NCBI GenBank assembly: GCA_037074765.1
Contig: JBAMDO010000148.1
Span: 1 to 64,000 of the forward strand
Reading direction: 5' to 3'
DNA: 64,000 nucleotides
Origin: Mansonella perstans
Lineage: Eukaryota; Nematoda; Chromadorea; Rhabditida; Onchocercidae
Position numbers and translations under genes: made by a program. How positions within the stretch are numbered: position 1 is the first letter of the stretch; each line of letters starts with the position of its first letter. Below, piece by piece: positions 1-13,970 of this stretch. The notes below the pieces were generated by a model that searched no databases, was not told where the DNA came from, and saw only the letters and a list, made by a program, of their open reading frames with translations.

Positions 1-544
1 AAACTCCACCCTTCCAATAATTATCCGGGAAAAGAATGCAGGAGAAGGCGGGGAAGAATGAGAATGACGAAAAATTTTGATGAATATAAATGCACCGCCC
101 AAGAGATTTCTCTTTTCCGCTTTTTAAAAGTGTCATTAGTTTCAAGCAAGCATTATACCCACAGACAAATATGTCTTTAAATTTTCCCCTTTAGTGAAAT
201 AATTGGAAGCAGTGAAGGATGGGAGAGGAAGAGAAAGAGAAAGAGGAGTAGGAAGCAACTAGGCCTTTTTTGATTTACATTACTGTCGATTTAATCATTC
301 AGTCCAAAGAAGTAGAATTTTTTTCCTGTCTCATCTCATTCAATAACTACCATTTAATTAACTTTTTATTTTATAATTAATTAATCAGTTTTTTAGTGGA
401 AAAAAGGAAGGAAATAAATAATTTTCTTTTTTATTTTTAAATTTACAAAAACTTCCTTTATTTTTCTGTCATAAATAAATATTTGATTAAATTTAAAAAA
501 AAAAAGTTCTATCGATTATTTATTAATTAAATTTTGCTGTGATT

Positions 545-845
545 ATTTGCATATATTTGTTATTGCGATAACAATAGTAGCAGCAACAATAACATTTACT
601 GCTACCACCACTACTACTGCTATTGCTGCAACAACAACAACTATTATTATTACTATTACTGTTACTATACTACTGCTACTTCTATTACTACTGCTACCAC
701 CACTCTACTGCCATTACTGCAACAACAACAACTACTGTTATTATTACCGTTATTATACTAATACTACTTCTATTGTTAGCTGCTACCACTAGTGCAATAG
801 CAACAGCAACTATTACCACAATTATTATTATAATTAGCACCACTA
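545..845. repeat. Imperfect trinucleotide repeat (ACT/ATT/ACA mix)
   Basis: About 300 bp consist of triplets of the types act, att, aca, acc and gct. Because of the triplet period it stays open in several frames on both strands and gives threonine-, isoleucine- and leucine-rich translations. These have no codon or domain signal, so I treat it as a microsatellite and not as a gene. Confidence 0.8.
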
Positions 846-1167
846 CTAGGTTTATTTTTGCTAAAGTATTAAAATATACGAAATATTTTGTCGGAAAAAT
901 TATCCAATTCAATTAATTTTACATATTATTTATCATAAATTAAATATCATACAGCGAATGCAATAGCATCACAGTAATGAATAATCGATTTTTTTTTAAA
1001 ACCAAAAAAGGAAAAAATTCCTAATTTATGAGTGTAATACTATTGCATTCGAAATGTGATATTTAATTTATTAATTTTACTGTTAATTAATTGACGCTTA
1101 GACTCTGTTCTTTATTTTATTTGATTTATTAGAGGTATTTTTCATATTGTTTATCATCAGTAATATC

Positions 1168-1205
1168 TACAGCAGCAGCAGCAACAACAACAACAACAAC
1201 AACAG
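1168..1205. repeat. CAG/CAA trinucleotide run
   Basis: Four cagcag-type triplets are followed by about eight caa triplets. No splice or coding context surrounds it, so it is probably a simple repeat and not a polyglutamine exon. Confidence 0.75.
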
Positions 1206-4200
1206 AAGCCAATTCTTCATTATCTTTTACTTCCTTCGCTCATCCTTGGCTTAATTACTATTTGGATTTCGCCATAATGGACAACGAAAAACAAAACTTT
1301 TATTCAGCTGGGCTATAAAACAAAATTAAAGCATCTGAAAAGATTACTTGGAATTAATAATATTTGATAATAATTTGCAGAAAAAAACTATCGGACCCAA
1401 GATAGATAGTTTTTGACGAAAAAAATTCACTGTTTTATTCCTGTTAAAAACTTGGATTGAAATTTCGAAATATTTGAAACGAAAAGTAATGGCTATTAAC
1501 TGTAATCAGTTTACTAAAATAATCATTCAAATATTTCTACTAAATATGATAATGCTATTACGATCAACACACGCACTTTATTGCTTAGTCATTAAACCTG
1601 GTAAGTTTTTTTGTTTTTTCCAGAAAAATTTAAATTGAAGTTTTATTCCATTTCTTCTTTTTAAATTATAATTGTTTCTAAAAATTTCTGCAATTGATTT
1701 CTCGCTTCAAATTCTATTCGTATAATTTTATTTCATTTCCCTCCAACCTACTGAATTCCAATTCAGCTGAAACAAAATAATTTTTAATTGTTACGAATTT
1801 AACGATTAATTTTTCTTAATTAGAAAGTATTGCAAATTGTTTTTCATTTCATTTCATTGCGATCAATAAATGAATTTATTGTAATGAAGGTGGTATCGCA
1901 CTTTTTTTCCGATTTAATAATTCAAATAAAAAAGTACTTTCAGTTTTCCGTCTTTTGTTTTCACTTTATAAAATTATGACAAATAATTCAATTTTTTTTC
2001 GCGCTAGTCTTTAATAGCAGTCTTTCAATTATTTCACTCCAAAAAATGAATTTTTAGCAAAAATTGATGAAACTTTTTTGCTTACAATAATACAACAGTC
2101 ATTTTATTTGGAGCATTACTGATCATCATAATTTGTACAATTATTATTTATGTTATAAGCTGCTATTATTTTAAGTCTTGGACAGTTTTCTCACAATTTC
2201 TTTCACATTTCATTTTTATTTCACTACTGACCTTTCTTTTTTTCCCACTTGGCTATTTTTTTCTAATATTAATTAACCATTTTGTTTTTTTGTTTTTCTT
2301 TTTTAAGCTCAAACAATTAACTGAAAATATCAGTAGTTAGTCTTTTGCTGCCATCAAATTTTAGCATTTTTGATTCTTTCCAAATCAGCGAACAATAAAC
2401 AAGCACAAAAAAAACCAATAACAATAAGAGCAACAGCTATAAGAACAAGAACACAACAAATAGAGCTCAGTTTTATTGCATTAATAAATCTCTTTATTGA
2501 TTAGTAAAAAGAAAACAAAAAAAAAGAAAGGGGGGAATAATAAAGAAAATAAAAAAAGATAAAAGTTAAGGATGGCATATCATTTGTCATTTGTCAAAGC
2601 CATATTACAAAATACAAATTTTGAAGCCTTTTTTAGGCTTAGAAGGACAAAAAGGCAAAAGGACAGCAAAAAAAATATGCCTTTTTACTTTTTTTTGAGT
2701 GTAATATTGTCAATTTTCTTTTCTGGCTTTGAGAACAATTTAATTCATATAAATAAATACAAATATGTGCATCTTACCGACGTATTATACGAAATGAATG
2801 AAAATTTTAAATTTAAATTTTATTATATTAAAATCCGATTTTATATTTTTCTCACACTAATTTTAAAAAATTTCTCAAACATTCTCATTTCAATGCAATG
2901 AATCAAAGTTTAATGAACTGTTAGCACTTGAGAAGATGAGTAAAATTGCAATTACGCAAAAAAAAGTTTTTTATTCACTTTTTTGCTTACATAATTATTC
3001 ACAAAATAAATTTCATTTTTAGTTGAAAGCAAAATTTTTTTAAAATTTTTCACTTCAACAATTTTCCATTTATCAAAGTTATCAATTATTTGCTCTACTG
3101 ATAAGCAATGAAATTTTCACTATACTATATTCACTATACTATGTTCGTTAGTAAAATGAAATATGAGCTTTCAGATTTTTTTTACGTTAACATTTTAGTG
3201 TGAGCTTTAACGATAAGCAAATATTGACACACAAAATTTCCTTCACAGACTACAACAAATACTCACTGCGACAAAATTTCCGATAATTGTTTTAAGTATT
3301 TCCAATTGAAAAAAAAAGAATTTTTCCCATAAAATATAAAAAGTAATAAAATTAAATAGCAAGCAAAATTGAAATTTGAATTATATTTGTCTAAAAAAAT
3401 GTTCCATTTTTCCATAATTATAGGATTATTTCTAATGCATAAATAATTTCATAGTTTATAAGGATAATTGTGTACGGAAAAGAATAATGTTGATGTAATA
3501 GTTATGATATATTTATGATATTTTAAATGTCGAAAACCGGTTTCTTTTTTCATTCGTTGTTTAAAGGTGTGCATAACACTGGTAGATACAATATTTTGTC
3601 AACAATTTTGAAGAATGCAATCGAAATGATCAGTCATTCATTAATTAACTGTTTAATTTATGAAATTAATTGATACTGTTAACAGCTAATATATAAACAA
3701 AATTTGAAGATTATTTTTAAAAATATTTCAGTTTTTAAATTAATTTCTAAGTTTCAAATAAAACAATAAGGAGTGAAAAAATGCTAGAAGTCTTATTTTT
3801 TTTTAATTACTAATTAATTTAAAAAATATAAATTTTGTGCATTTGAAGAATTTTTAAATTAATTTAGAATAATTTTTGAAGAGATTTTAAACTTTGTTAA
3901 TTATCTGAATAGTGCTACGAAGTGAATATTCACAGAGAGACTACTCAATAATTTCGAATTAACGATAAGGAACAAATGGATAATTATGATATGTGAATAC
4001 GTCACAGCCTAGTCTTTTACATCTAATACTCTTTGGGACCTTATTAGCATTCATTGTTTAGGGCCAAATCGTTAGTGCCTAGGGAAATTAGACTTTTATG
4101 AAAAATTTTAAGAGTAAAATTTGGAAATTTTGAGCACTGCAAAGGTTATTATTATTATGGAAATGAAAATTTAACAATATTGAATAATAACGATAGCTGG

Positions 4201-6054
4201 CGAAAAAAAAAAAAAAAACCAGAACTAATTTGATAAGAAACTAAAATCAAATTAACTAAATGAATGTTTTGTTCCCACTATCAATATGATATCATCATGA
4301 AAATGACAATGAAAAGTTTCTCTATTAAATTTTAAAATTGAAACATTTGAAATTCTGGATTGTAATCAAACATTGCGACCTTTATTATTACTATTACTAC
4401 TATTATTGCTCTATTCCTTAGTTATTTAAAATTTTATTTAAAATTTCCTTCATCCAAGTTATAGATTTACTTTTCAATTCAAAAAAATTCTTTTTGCGAA
4501 TTTATGTTTGACTTTAAAATTTTCTCATTCTTACTTTTCATTTTAATAGATAAACTGCAGGTAAATTTTGAAAATCTTTCAGTAAATATTTGCATTGTAT
4601 TTGCGCATCGATGAATGAAAAAATAGTTTTGAGACTTGAGAGCAGAAAAATGGAAAGTGACAGTAAATAGTAACAGTAGTATTAAAGTTATTTTAATTGA
4701 ATTAAGCCAACTGACAAGAAATATTGGCGCATTGGGTTACAAATTTAAAACCAAAAATTCATTTGATCGGAAATTAAATACTATAAATAAATTAAAAAAC
4801 ATTTAAAACCATGAATAAAGCGAATTTTATCAGTAATAAAATTTTTGTAAATGAAATATTAAGGAACAAAAAAAGTGATTTTACTTAAAATCTAAATTTT
4901 GGAATTTTAACATTAAATCGAAAATTCTGAAAAAGTCCGATTGGATGATTAAATTTTTAATTTTATTTTCAGCTTCATTAATAAATGATATTATTATTTC
5001 AGTCTTTCTTTTTTCACCATTTTTTGCAACCATTTCAATTTTAGATTAAATTTTTGAGTATTACCAAATTTCTAATAGTTTCCATATTTTATTTGAAAGG
5101 TTATTCATATAATTAAATTTCCGAATTTTTTATTTTGCAAGTTTGGTTTTTGAATTTATAAATTCTTTAAAATTTAAAAGATCATATTAAATAATTGGAA
5201 GAAATTTATATCCATACTTTTTCCATAATCGCCTGCAATAAAACCTTCATATGTTTCCGTTGCAGGATAATCAAAGTATGTTTCACATTTTTTAGAAGTC
5301 CAGTGATTATTTCGGCAGTAATGGAGGTATCTTTTCTTTTCAGTGGTTTACCTTTTCTGTTACCTTTGCAAACTGATTAGGCATTGATGGTTCATCGGAA
5401 CGTAAACTGATAATTTCTCGGATATCACTCATTTTTTTCACTAGCTATCATTTATTTCACTTTTGAAATACGTATAGCTAATGTAAACATCAAAAGTGAA
5501 TTTGTCCCGAATAAAAAGAAATGACTAAAGATTTTAAAATTAAAATGAAATTTGCAAAAATTTAAATCCTTAAAAATTATCATTTACCGTACATAATTAG
5601 TAGTACAGTAGTACTCCACCACAGCATTCCAAATTACCATTTCTACAGTATTCGAGCAGCAAATTTATATTTTGTTGAAATTTGAAAAATCAATTAAAAG
5701 ACCACTTATTTACAATCCATTTGCAATTTATTGCATTATTTTGCTAATAAACAAAAAATTGTATGGAAGAAAAAAAATTGGTTGAAATTGTTTTGTGACA
5801 AAATTCAAAAAAAGAAGGAAATGTTTTTTTGAATAAATTAATGGAAATAAATTCTAAGCTAATTTGTTATTTTTTCCCACAGATGTTCAACATTCATTTT
5901 ATTCGATTGCGATTTGAGCCAAAAAAAAAAAAAAAACTGAAATAATTCATTTTTTGCCTAATTTTTTTTTTTTTGGCATTGCAACAAAGAGATTTGTGGC
6001 GAAAAGTGAATGAAAGAGCGAGGGAAAATTTCTTTTTTTTCAATCTTTCTCTTT

Positions 6055-6079
6055 CACTCTCTCTCTCTCTCTCTCTCTC
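6055..6079. repeat. CT dinucleotide microsatellite
   Basis: An uninterrupted (ct)n run of about 25 bp lies in a pyrimidine-rich stretch upstream of the cysteine-rich protein gene. A similar run at 39358-39378 lies in a dystrobrevin intron. Confidence 0.8.
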
Positions 6080-6610
6080 ACATTTCTTTCATTTTCTCTT
6101 ATTTGAATTTGAATTAAATTTTTTTTCGAATTTAAATTTGAGTCCAAATCATAAAATTATTCACATATAAATTGTAATTAGAATTCTAAATTTTTATTTT
6201 CAGTGCTTCAAATTAATTTTTAATTCTAAAATGTAAAACAAAACAAAAAAAGCAAGCAAACAAAAATTTTATAAAAAAATTATTCGTTGGTTAATTAAAA
6301 AGCAAAGCAAATGAAAATTTAAAAAAAATGAAGCAATTGATAAAAAAAGAAATGATATTAATTTATATCAAATTCCAATTAATTCAAAGTCCCATTAATC
6401 GAATTCCATTCCAAATTTTTTTGCCTCAGCTTCACTCCTCATCTCTTACCTTTGCTTTTATATTTGTCTTTAATATAAATTCTATTCTTAAGTTAAAATT
6501 AGGACGAGATTGGAACGAAACAAAATTTTGCACTTCATGGTAAAATAATTTCATATTTTGACCATTTGATCTTTTCGATAAATAATTTCAAATTGAAATA
6601 TAAAAGAGAA

Positions 6611-6620
6611 ATACTTTTAG
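6611..6620 (+). promoter_or_regulatory. Possible splice-leader trans-splice acceptor
   Basis: The sequence atacttttag is a good nematode acceptor and lies 28 nt upstream of the ATG at 6649, with no obvious cis donor just before it. Short leaders after trans-splicing are usual in nematode mRNAs. That this site is used is an inference from sequence alone. Confidence 0.3.
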
Positions 6621-6648
6621 CAATATTTTAAGAATATTCGCTTGCGTG

Positions 6649-9600
6649 ATGTTTTCATCTGTTTTTTTAATTTTATCATTACCTGGTAAAATTAGTATTA
6701 ATGTCACCGATTGGCAGTTGTCACTTGTAAGCGATAAGCAAGCTCATTCTGAGGGATTAACTCAAGGCTTTAACGGTTGAATAATTTTGTGTACATTACT
6801 GAGACAACACAGAGAGCTTTGCTTAGTTAAAATTCAAAGAATTGGAATAATTTTCTGGAATTAGAAAATTTTTTATTCATCAAAATTGCTTCAAAACGAT
6901 TACTTCCTATCTTGTTTTCTTAAATTTTTATTTTTTATTTTCTTAAATTAAAACGAAAGAAATTGAAATTTTGCAGAATTTCTTTTTTGAATGAAAATTT
7001 ATTAAACTTTAAATTAAAAATTTTTCTTCCTTTTTTTGCTCATCTTATCCTCTTTTCATTTAGATTTTCATTTTCAAATTTATCAAAAAATTTCATTGCA
7101 AAAATTTCAGGTCACGGTTTGATCAGTGAACGTTGCTCACAATTTTCGGTAGCATGTCGTGTTCGTGTGGAAAATGACGCTATCACGTGGTATACGTCAA
7201 AATTGTATGATCGTAATCAATTAGCATGCGTAATGCGAAATGAATATGGCGCACATGGTACCTTTTGCTGTTTTTTTCGCTTAACTTACACATAACGTTT
7301 CACGTAATATGATGTTTTTAATGCATTATAATTCGATTTACGTGCACATCTGCTTTAATATATCTTCTATAAGCAAATTCACGTATATTTCATTAATGCA
7401 TCATATTATTTTAGCATTTAACATAAATTTGATATTTGAAATTATTCATTTTAATTGCAAATAAGTTTGAAAACATTACACAACAACATCTCTTGCAGTT
7501 TCACGCAATTTAGACGTTTGAAGATTTAATGCATTGTAATTCAATTTACACGTAAATCTCCTTTAGTATGTCTTCTGTCAATTTAAAATGACTTTTAAAT
7601 TCACGTATATTTCATTAATGTATTTTTTTTGTTTTCTAGAATCTAACTCGCAAATATATGTCTGTCTTATCAGTTCATTACTTATTCAGCACTATTCACT
7701 AATTAATAATGAATAATTAGGGAAAGAAAAATACAAGAAGATAGTTATATGTAATATTTTTTTTTAAAAAAAAAGAATGATTTATTTTCGCAATATTCGA
7801 AATACTTTCATATTCTGTAGCATTTCCTGTTTAACATAAATTTGACATTTAAAATTAATTATTCATTTTAATTGCAAACAGGTTTGAAAACATTACACAT
7901 CTCTTTCTCTTGTTTCTTGCAATTAATAATAAGAATTTCAGGATTTGAATGAAATTTCATTTAATTATTTACTTGTTTATTCTCAATAATAGCAAGAATT
8001 ATTTCTGCGGGAAATAATGAAAGTAAACAATTATTAATAACTGTAAACATTAAATGTTAAGCTAGAAAGCAGTTAGTTTTTGAGTTGAAATTTAACAAAT
8101 AACTGAAATGGAGAATTTTGAAATGAATTAATTAATATGCGCACTAATGTGCATACAAATTCGTACAATTCAAAGTGGGAAGTTCAATTAAAAGGTTAAA
8201 AAATGCATTTCTTTTAGAATTAAAGTTTTCTCTATCAAACATATCTTATAATTAGTAGGTGAACAGTATTGTGTGAATAATATTGTATTAATATTAATCT
8301 ATTAATTAATAATTAGGAATTAATTATAACACGCATTTTTTTGTCACTTTGTGATTTTTTTATCGATATTATGATCATTTTATAATTATATAATTAATAT
8401 AATTATCTAATTTAAATGTCGAATGATCATTTCATTTTTCCATTCAATAAATAATATGATAGTTAATCGATGATTGCTTATCCCGTTAGAAAACTTCTAG
8501 AACGATCAGGTTGCATTAAGAAATCATCCGGAAGTGTTCGATGTTGGTGCTATGGTCAAAGTAATTGTAACAGTCCAGAAAATATGATCCGATTATATGA
8601 TGCATTTAAAACGGGTGACTCATCGTTGATTAATGAAGTTATCGATGACATTGAAACATCAGGTTTGACAATACTTCGGCTTTTTTTCAATGATTTTAAA
8701 TTTAAAAAAAAGCAATTTTTTCCAATATCACAATTATTTGTATAAAATGAAATGAAAAATGAGAGCTGTGAAATAAAATATCAAATTGGCAACATTGAAT
8801 TTTAATTTAAAAACTTATTTTTTTAATCAAATTCAATTATTGAATATAACAGATTTTTACTATATATTATATCGAAATTTCTAGTCAAGGAGATGTTGCA
8901 ATTACTTTAAATCATAATGAAAAACGAAATTTAACTTCTTTAACTATTTTTAAAATTTGATGATCGAAAATTCTTTATGATACTAATAAAAGGTTTAGTA
9001 TCTCGCTTAATTTGATCCTTTAATTAACCAAATTTAATGAAATAAACTAGTTATAACTCGAAATTATTGGATTTCGATTATTTTTCCAAAACAATGACAG
9101 AGAACAAGTGTTTTAAAAAAAGTGATAATAAGTAATAAGTATTCTATGAGCAAGTATTTATATCCGAAAAAAATAATGATGGAGAGAAAATACTTAACAA
9201 GTACTTATATCTAGATCTGAATCATTATTTTGCATCGATTCGATTCTCCCTTCCAATTTATGCTAATGAAATTTTCAGTTTAATTTAAAAAAAGAAAAAA
9301 CGAGAATAATATATTGAAAATTGTTGCGAAAAAAAACTCATTATATATTTTACATTAAACTGAAAATATATCAGTGAAAATAAAAAATACTGTAAAACAG
9401 AGATTTTAAGACAGAGATTTTAATTATTTTTTATGAAGCAAATATTATAATTTACCACAATTTTATTACATGATCAAATTTTATTAAAAAAATTATCATG
9501 ATTGCTTCACTGTGTCTATCTTATTCACTTCACCATATTGCTTTACAAGTGAAGACCTCTTTAAAATGTTAACTGATAATCTAATTGATAATTACTCATA

Positions 9601-10715
9601 CACATAGAATTTACTATCAGCAGCGACAATGAATGAAATTTGTATTTAATCGTTCAAAGAAAAAAATTAAAAAAGAAAATATTTGATGTAATTTTCCTTT
9701 GGCTCGTTCTTTAATTTTTTTTTTAAATTTAAATTAGTCTTTTTCTAAAATCGAGAATTTATTAATTATAATATTATAAGGAAAAAAAGGTTTTAAAATA
9801 ATTATTATTGTACATATTGTATAAAAATATTAAAATGACCATTAAAAGTAAACATGGCATTAATTAAGTTAATTAGCTCAAAAATGTGCCATATTTGACA
9901 AAATAAATAATGAAAGAATGATTGTTATTGCTTTCAGATGTCAACGATTATGCTGATGACTTGGAAATGGAAGTAACTTCTGTTAGAACCACTACTACTA
10001 GAAAACATTTTACGAAGAATGTTCAAAGTGAGTTTTAATATTACAAATATGAACCTTTTTTTGAAAAATGATTTGTCAAGAACATTTTGTAAAATGATTC
10101 TTGAGAAGTCAAAAAAAATATTGGGTCAATAAATGTGTCCCAAGTATCGTTAAAAATTTGTTTTTCTTTTGCACGTGAACTGTCCCAATTTTTTTTAATA
10201 TTCGACAAGGAAAGTCATAAAGTTATAACAAGAAAGTAACAATTAGCATTTAAGAAATGAAATCAACAAAAAAAAAGATAAAAATTCCATCAATTAATTT
10301 TGGAAAATTTTTCTTTTATGATATATATATTTATTTGTTGGTTATTTTTATTTTATAGCATACATATTTTTATCGATTAAACCTCTCAATCAAATTCTAT
10401 TTCAAATTTGAATAAATCAATTTTTTTTCAGATAATACAGAATCACCGTCATCCATTTCAGTGGAATTCGATCGTCCGAAACAGCAAAATTACAATCCAA
10501 AAATCATACAAACAGTGAAAACAACAAAAATTTTATCAAAGGATAAATTAAATGAAACTGAGGAATATTTGAATGAAAAATATTCAAGAAATCAAAATGA
10601 TCGAAAAATACGGCATAAAGAAGTTGCTGGATCCGGTGTTCGGCCATTACACAGATTGATAATACAAATTGGTGATACACTGGCTTTATTTTTTCTTGCT
10701 TTCATGATGCTGTGA
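6649..10715 (+). CDS. Secreted cysteine-rich, probably GPI-anchored protein (Ly6/three-finger-like), 5 exons
   Basis: Exons: 6649-6685, 7111-7257, 8501-8662, 9938-10027, 10432-10715. All four introns are phase 1, and the joined CDS is 720 nt (239 residues). Exon 1 encodes a short hydrophobic signal peptide (residues 1-12, core VFLILSL). The mature part has cysteines at 21, 28, 52, 66, 76, 78 and 84. The last three form C-W-C-x5-C-N, like the CN ending of Ly6/activin-receptor three-finger domains, but the odd count of seven is atypical. Residues about 88-210 are polar and Ser/Thr/Asn/Lys-rich, with N-x-T sequons at 146 and 186. The C terminus has small residues AGSG (211-214), a spacer, and a hydrophobic tail ending FFLAFMML, as in a GPI-attachment signal. 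It would act at the cell surface. I do not recognise an orthologue. Exon 1 is the least certain exon, chosen because it supplies a signal peptide in the right phase with a GTAAAA donor. Confidence 0.7.
7285..7925. repeat. Tandem duplication inside an intron, second copy interrupted
   Basis: Within intron 2 of the cysteine-rich gene, 7285-7500 is partly repeated at 7499-7625 and 7818-7925. Shared blocks include taatgcatt-ataattc, cacgtatatttcattaatg, and attcattttaattgcaaa followed by gtttgaaaacattacaca. About 190 bp of unrelated AT-rich DNA splits the second copy. Confidence 0.75.
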
Positions 10716-10777
10716 AATGATTTAACTTTTTTACTATTTAAATGAAATAGAATGAAGTAAAGGTTCCCCGAGTTAGA

Positions 10778-10783
10778 AATAAA
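10778..10783 (+). terminator. Poly(A) signal AATAAA
   Basis: A canonical AATAAA lies 63 nt after the TGA of the cysteine-rich protein gene, at the usual distance for a nematode 3' UTR. It is the first good candidate downstream of the stop. Confidence 0.5.
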
Positions 10784-11142
10784 AAACTGAAAGTTTTTTA
10801 TTTAAGTTTTTTCAAAAAAAAGTTAACATTATTACTTAAACAATGATAATGTTAAATGTGTAATGTTAATATCAAAAATTGATTTTTTAATTTAAAAAAT
10901 GAAATTCAAATTGAACTGAAATCTTAACCTTTTTGTGTTAGGAACAAATATTTGTGTTACAATTTTTAAATAATAACCACAAAGACAAGTTGTGTTGAAA
11001 TTTCTTTTTCGTCTTATTCACATTACTGTATCATACTCAGTATTAAACTCTTTTTTGGCATATTTGAACGTTTCAAAAATGCACTCATGCATTTACATTC
11101 GAAATATCCAGGATAAATAATTTAATATGATGCTGGTAAAAA

Positions 11143-11300
11143 AAATGCAAAATATTCCAAGTCAGTTAATAGTTTTCCTTTATATATACTTCTCACAATG
11201 GGAACTTAATTAATTAACCTTCAATGCAAAAAATTATTCCAAGTCAGTTAACATTTTTCTTTTATATATGCTCCTCATAATGAGAACTTAATCAATTAAG
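11143..11300. repeat. Two-copy tandem repeat, about 81 bp unit
   Basis: Both copies contain ttccaagtcagttaa, then ttatatat with c and t changes, then aatg-gaacttaat-aattaa. They are adjacent and differ by scattered substitutions. Confidence 0.75.
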
Positions 11301-12594
11301 TTTCACTTGATATCAAAAAACGACAACATTGCTATGTAAATCGAATAATTATTTATCTAATTTAAATGTCTAAAAATGATTGATATTTAATTCTGCTATG
11401 CAAATGGTATTATTACTCGGTAATTTTAACAATAAATATATCATTAGACTATTTAAATGGAACTTTTTTTTCTGTTGTTCAAATAAAATTTAAAATAGTT
11501 AAAAGAGGAAAGAAAACAAAGTGATAAGTGTAAATAATGTTGGGCTAAATAAGGAGAAAGCAAATTTTACTAGAATTGAAAACTTTTAACAAATTGTCAA
11601 ATTTCAAAAAATCGAAAACAAATAAATGATGAAAGTTGCTTTGCATTTTTTTTACGGTTGCAATTGTATTTCATCATTCTTCAACATTTGCCGCATTCGG
11701 TATTTTTGTATTTTCGTATTTGCCCGTGGGAAATCATCAACAATTGCAAATTTTGCCGGTACATTTAACTGAAATTTTTCAAACTGAACTTTGATTAAAT
11801 TACTTCCATTCCTTACACATCCATAGCCTTACTTAAATATCAAAATGCTATACTTTCATTACAGATTTTAACAAATAATTGTTAATTAATATGAAGAAAG
11901 AAAAGAAAAGAAGATTAATGTTAGATTAAATTTGTTACTATTGCTAGAGATTTGTATTCAATGTATCAAATCAAAATAGATTTATGCACTACTATTTTAC
12001 ATTTCAGTCGATGACTTTCAGAGCATTAAGATGCGAGTAGAAGGATACTGGATGGTCATTTTATGTACTATTTTCAGGCCATTTGTGGCCAAGATTCTCC
12101 CTACTTAACACTTTTCAAGTGTTGAAACAAAACAAATATTTCATTGAGGGAAGAAAGTAAATAAATAAATTAAATAAACAAACAAATGCATATATTTCAT
12201 AAATAAATAGACAGATATATTATTTTCTTAACTTTTGAAAAATTTACTGTAAATGACTTTACAGTAGTGACAGTAATGAACCGAAAACAGGACTAAATGA
12301 ATGAAAGATCAGATTCGAAATACGGTCTGAACCATATGCAATATAGTTGGGAATATTTGCTATGAAAAATGCCACCTATGCCATCTGACGTCATAACATT
12401 GAAAAAAAAATGTTTAAATAACTTTTTAAACGACTTTTTGCATGATGACCTCTACAGCATATCAAAATATTATCACTTAAATTTAACAGAGAAAAAGATT
12501 AATAAGCCAATATTTACAGGGATACTTTTCAAAAGCCTAAATACATTTTGATACTGCCGTTATATCAGTTCTTTATATTTTCTTTTGTTTATCT

Positions 12595-12722
<128 letters not shown>

Positions 12723-13869
12723 GTACATATATAATAGATGTTAATATCAGTAGTGATAATCTTTTCCATCAATTTTGATTTATTTTCATAGAACTCCCAA
12801 AGGCGCTAAACCAAAAAAGAAGTAAACAAAAAATAAATGAAAAAAAACATTAAATTTAAATATTAAATTAATTATTCACTCGAAATTGAAATACTTTTCG
12901 TCGCCACTGATTTACTAATATTGTTCTTCGCTATGAATAGTTAGGATCAGAAAAAAAGAAATGCAGAAAATCATATCATTAAATAATAATAGTTATATTT
13001 ATAACTCAAAAAATCTTTGATGACAATCGTTATATACGTAAGAATTGCAATTATAATTAATCAATAATTATTTGAACAATGAATAATTGTTTTAATAATT
13101 TCAATTACACGAAAAAGAATCTGATGGAATTTAATGGATTCGACAATTTTCACCCGAAATTTCACAGCCCAATTGATGTATATATATATATATATTAATA
13201 GTCGTTTCTTTGGAAAAAAGAATGTTCACATACTGATATTGCGAAAATCTTGATGATCGGGGATGAAATGTTAGTAATGGTGATATTGTTAAGAGAATAA
13301 ACAAAACTTTCCTTTCTTGTTAAATTGTTAAAAATTCAATTCATTCGTTGTTTCCTACATTTAATTAATACAAATGAAAAAAGTTAACAATTGATAAAAA
13401 CTGATAAGTGATAAGGTTTTGTTTTTGCAAAAATTATAAAATAATAAAATGAGCAATGGAATTGTCCGTAAGTTCAATCTTTCAAAAATTATGAATGAAA
13501 TTTCAATTGAAAATATTTTAATGTAATTTTAACATGCAATGATTAAATTATCTTACCGATTTTTTTTAAAATATCTTTTGTATTTGAATGTTACACTTCT
13601 AATAAGAAATTTTAAAAGATACACACAATGTTATTTCTCTTCTTTCAAGTAAGTAATTGTAATAAATGTGCAAAAAAACTTTAATTTCAAAATTATTCTG
13701 ACAGTTACAGAAACGAAATGAATTAGTCAGAATGAATCATATTTATTGTTTGCTATGCTTCCTCTGGGGGTAATAAATAATAAATGGTTGGAAATACTAC
13801 AATTGCATTATTTATTTCAAGATGTTAGTGCTGCTCATTTATCATCCATTTTAATTGATGAGAAGAATG

Positions 13870-13970
13870 AATTGAATGAACTAAATGAATTGAATTGAAT
13901 TGAATTGGATGGGTGAGTGAACGAATTAATGAATGAAGGAATGCTTGAATGAATGAATGAAGAAATGTAT
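13870..13970. repeat. Degenerate GAAT/AATGAA tetranucleotide tract
   Basis: Repeated gaat and aatgaatga units with frequent single-base changes. It is a simple repeat with no coding signal. Confidence 0.6.

Larger units (their letters stand above)
1..6648. other. Intergenic, AT-rich, no gene seen
   Basis: I see no supportable coding exon here. The open frames are low-complexity: short-repeat translations at 547-916 and AT-rich stretches elsewhere. The span holds an imperfect trinucleotide tract (545-845), a CAG/CAA run (1168-1205), a CT run (6055-6079) and many homopolymer A or T runs. Its right end is the presumed upstream region of the cysteine-rich secreted protein gene. Confidence 0.6.
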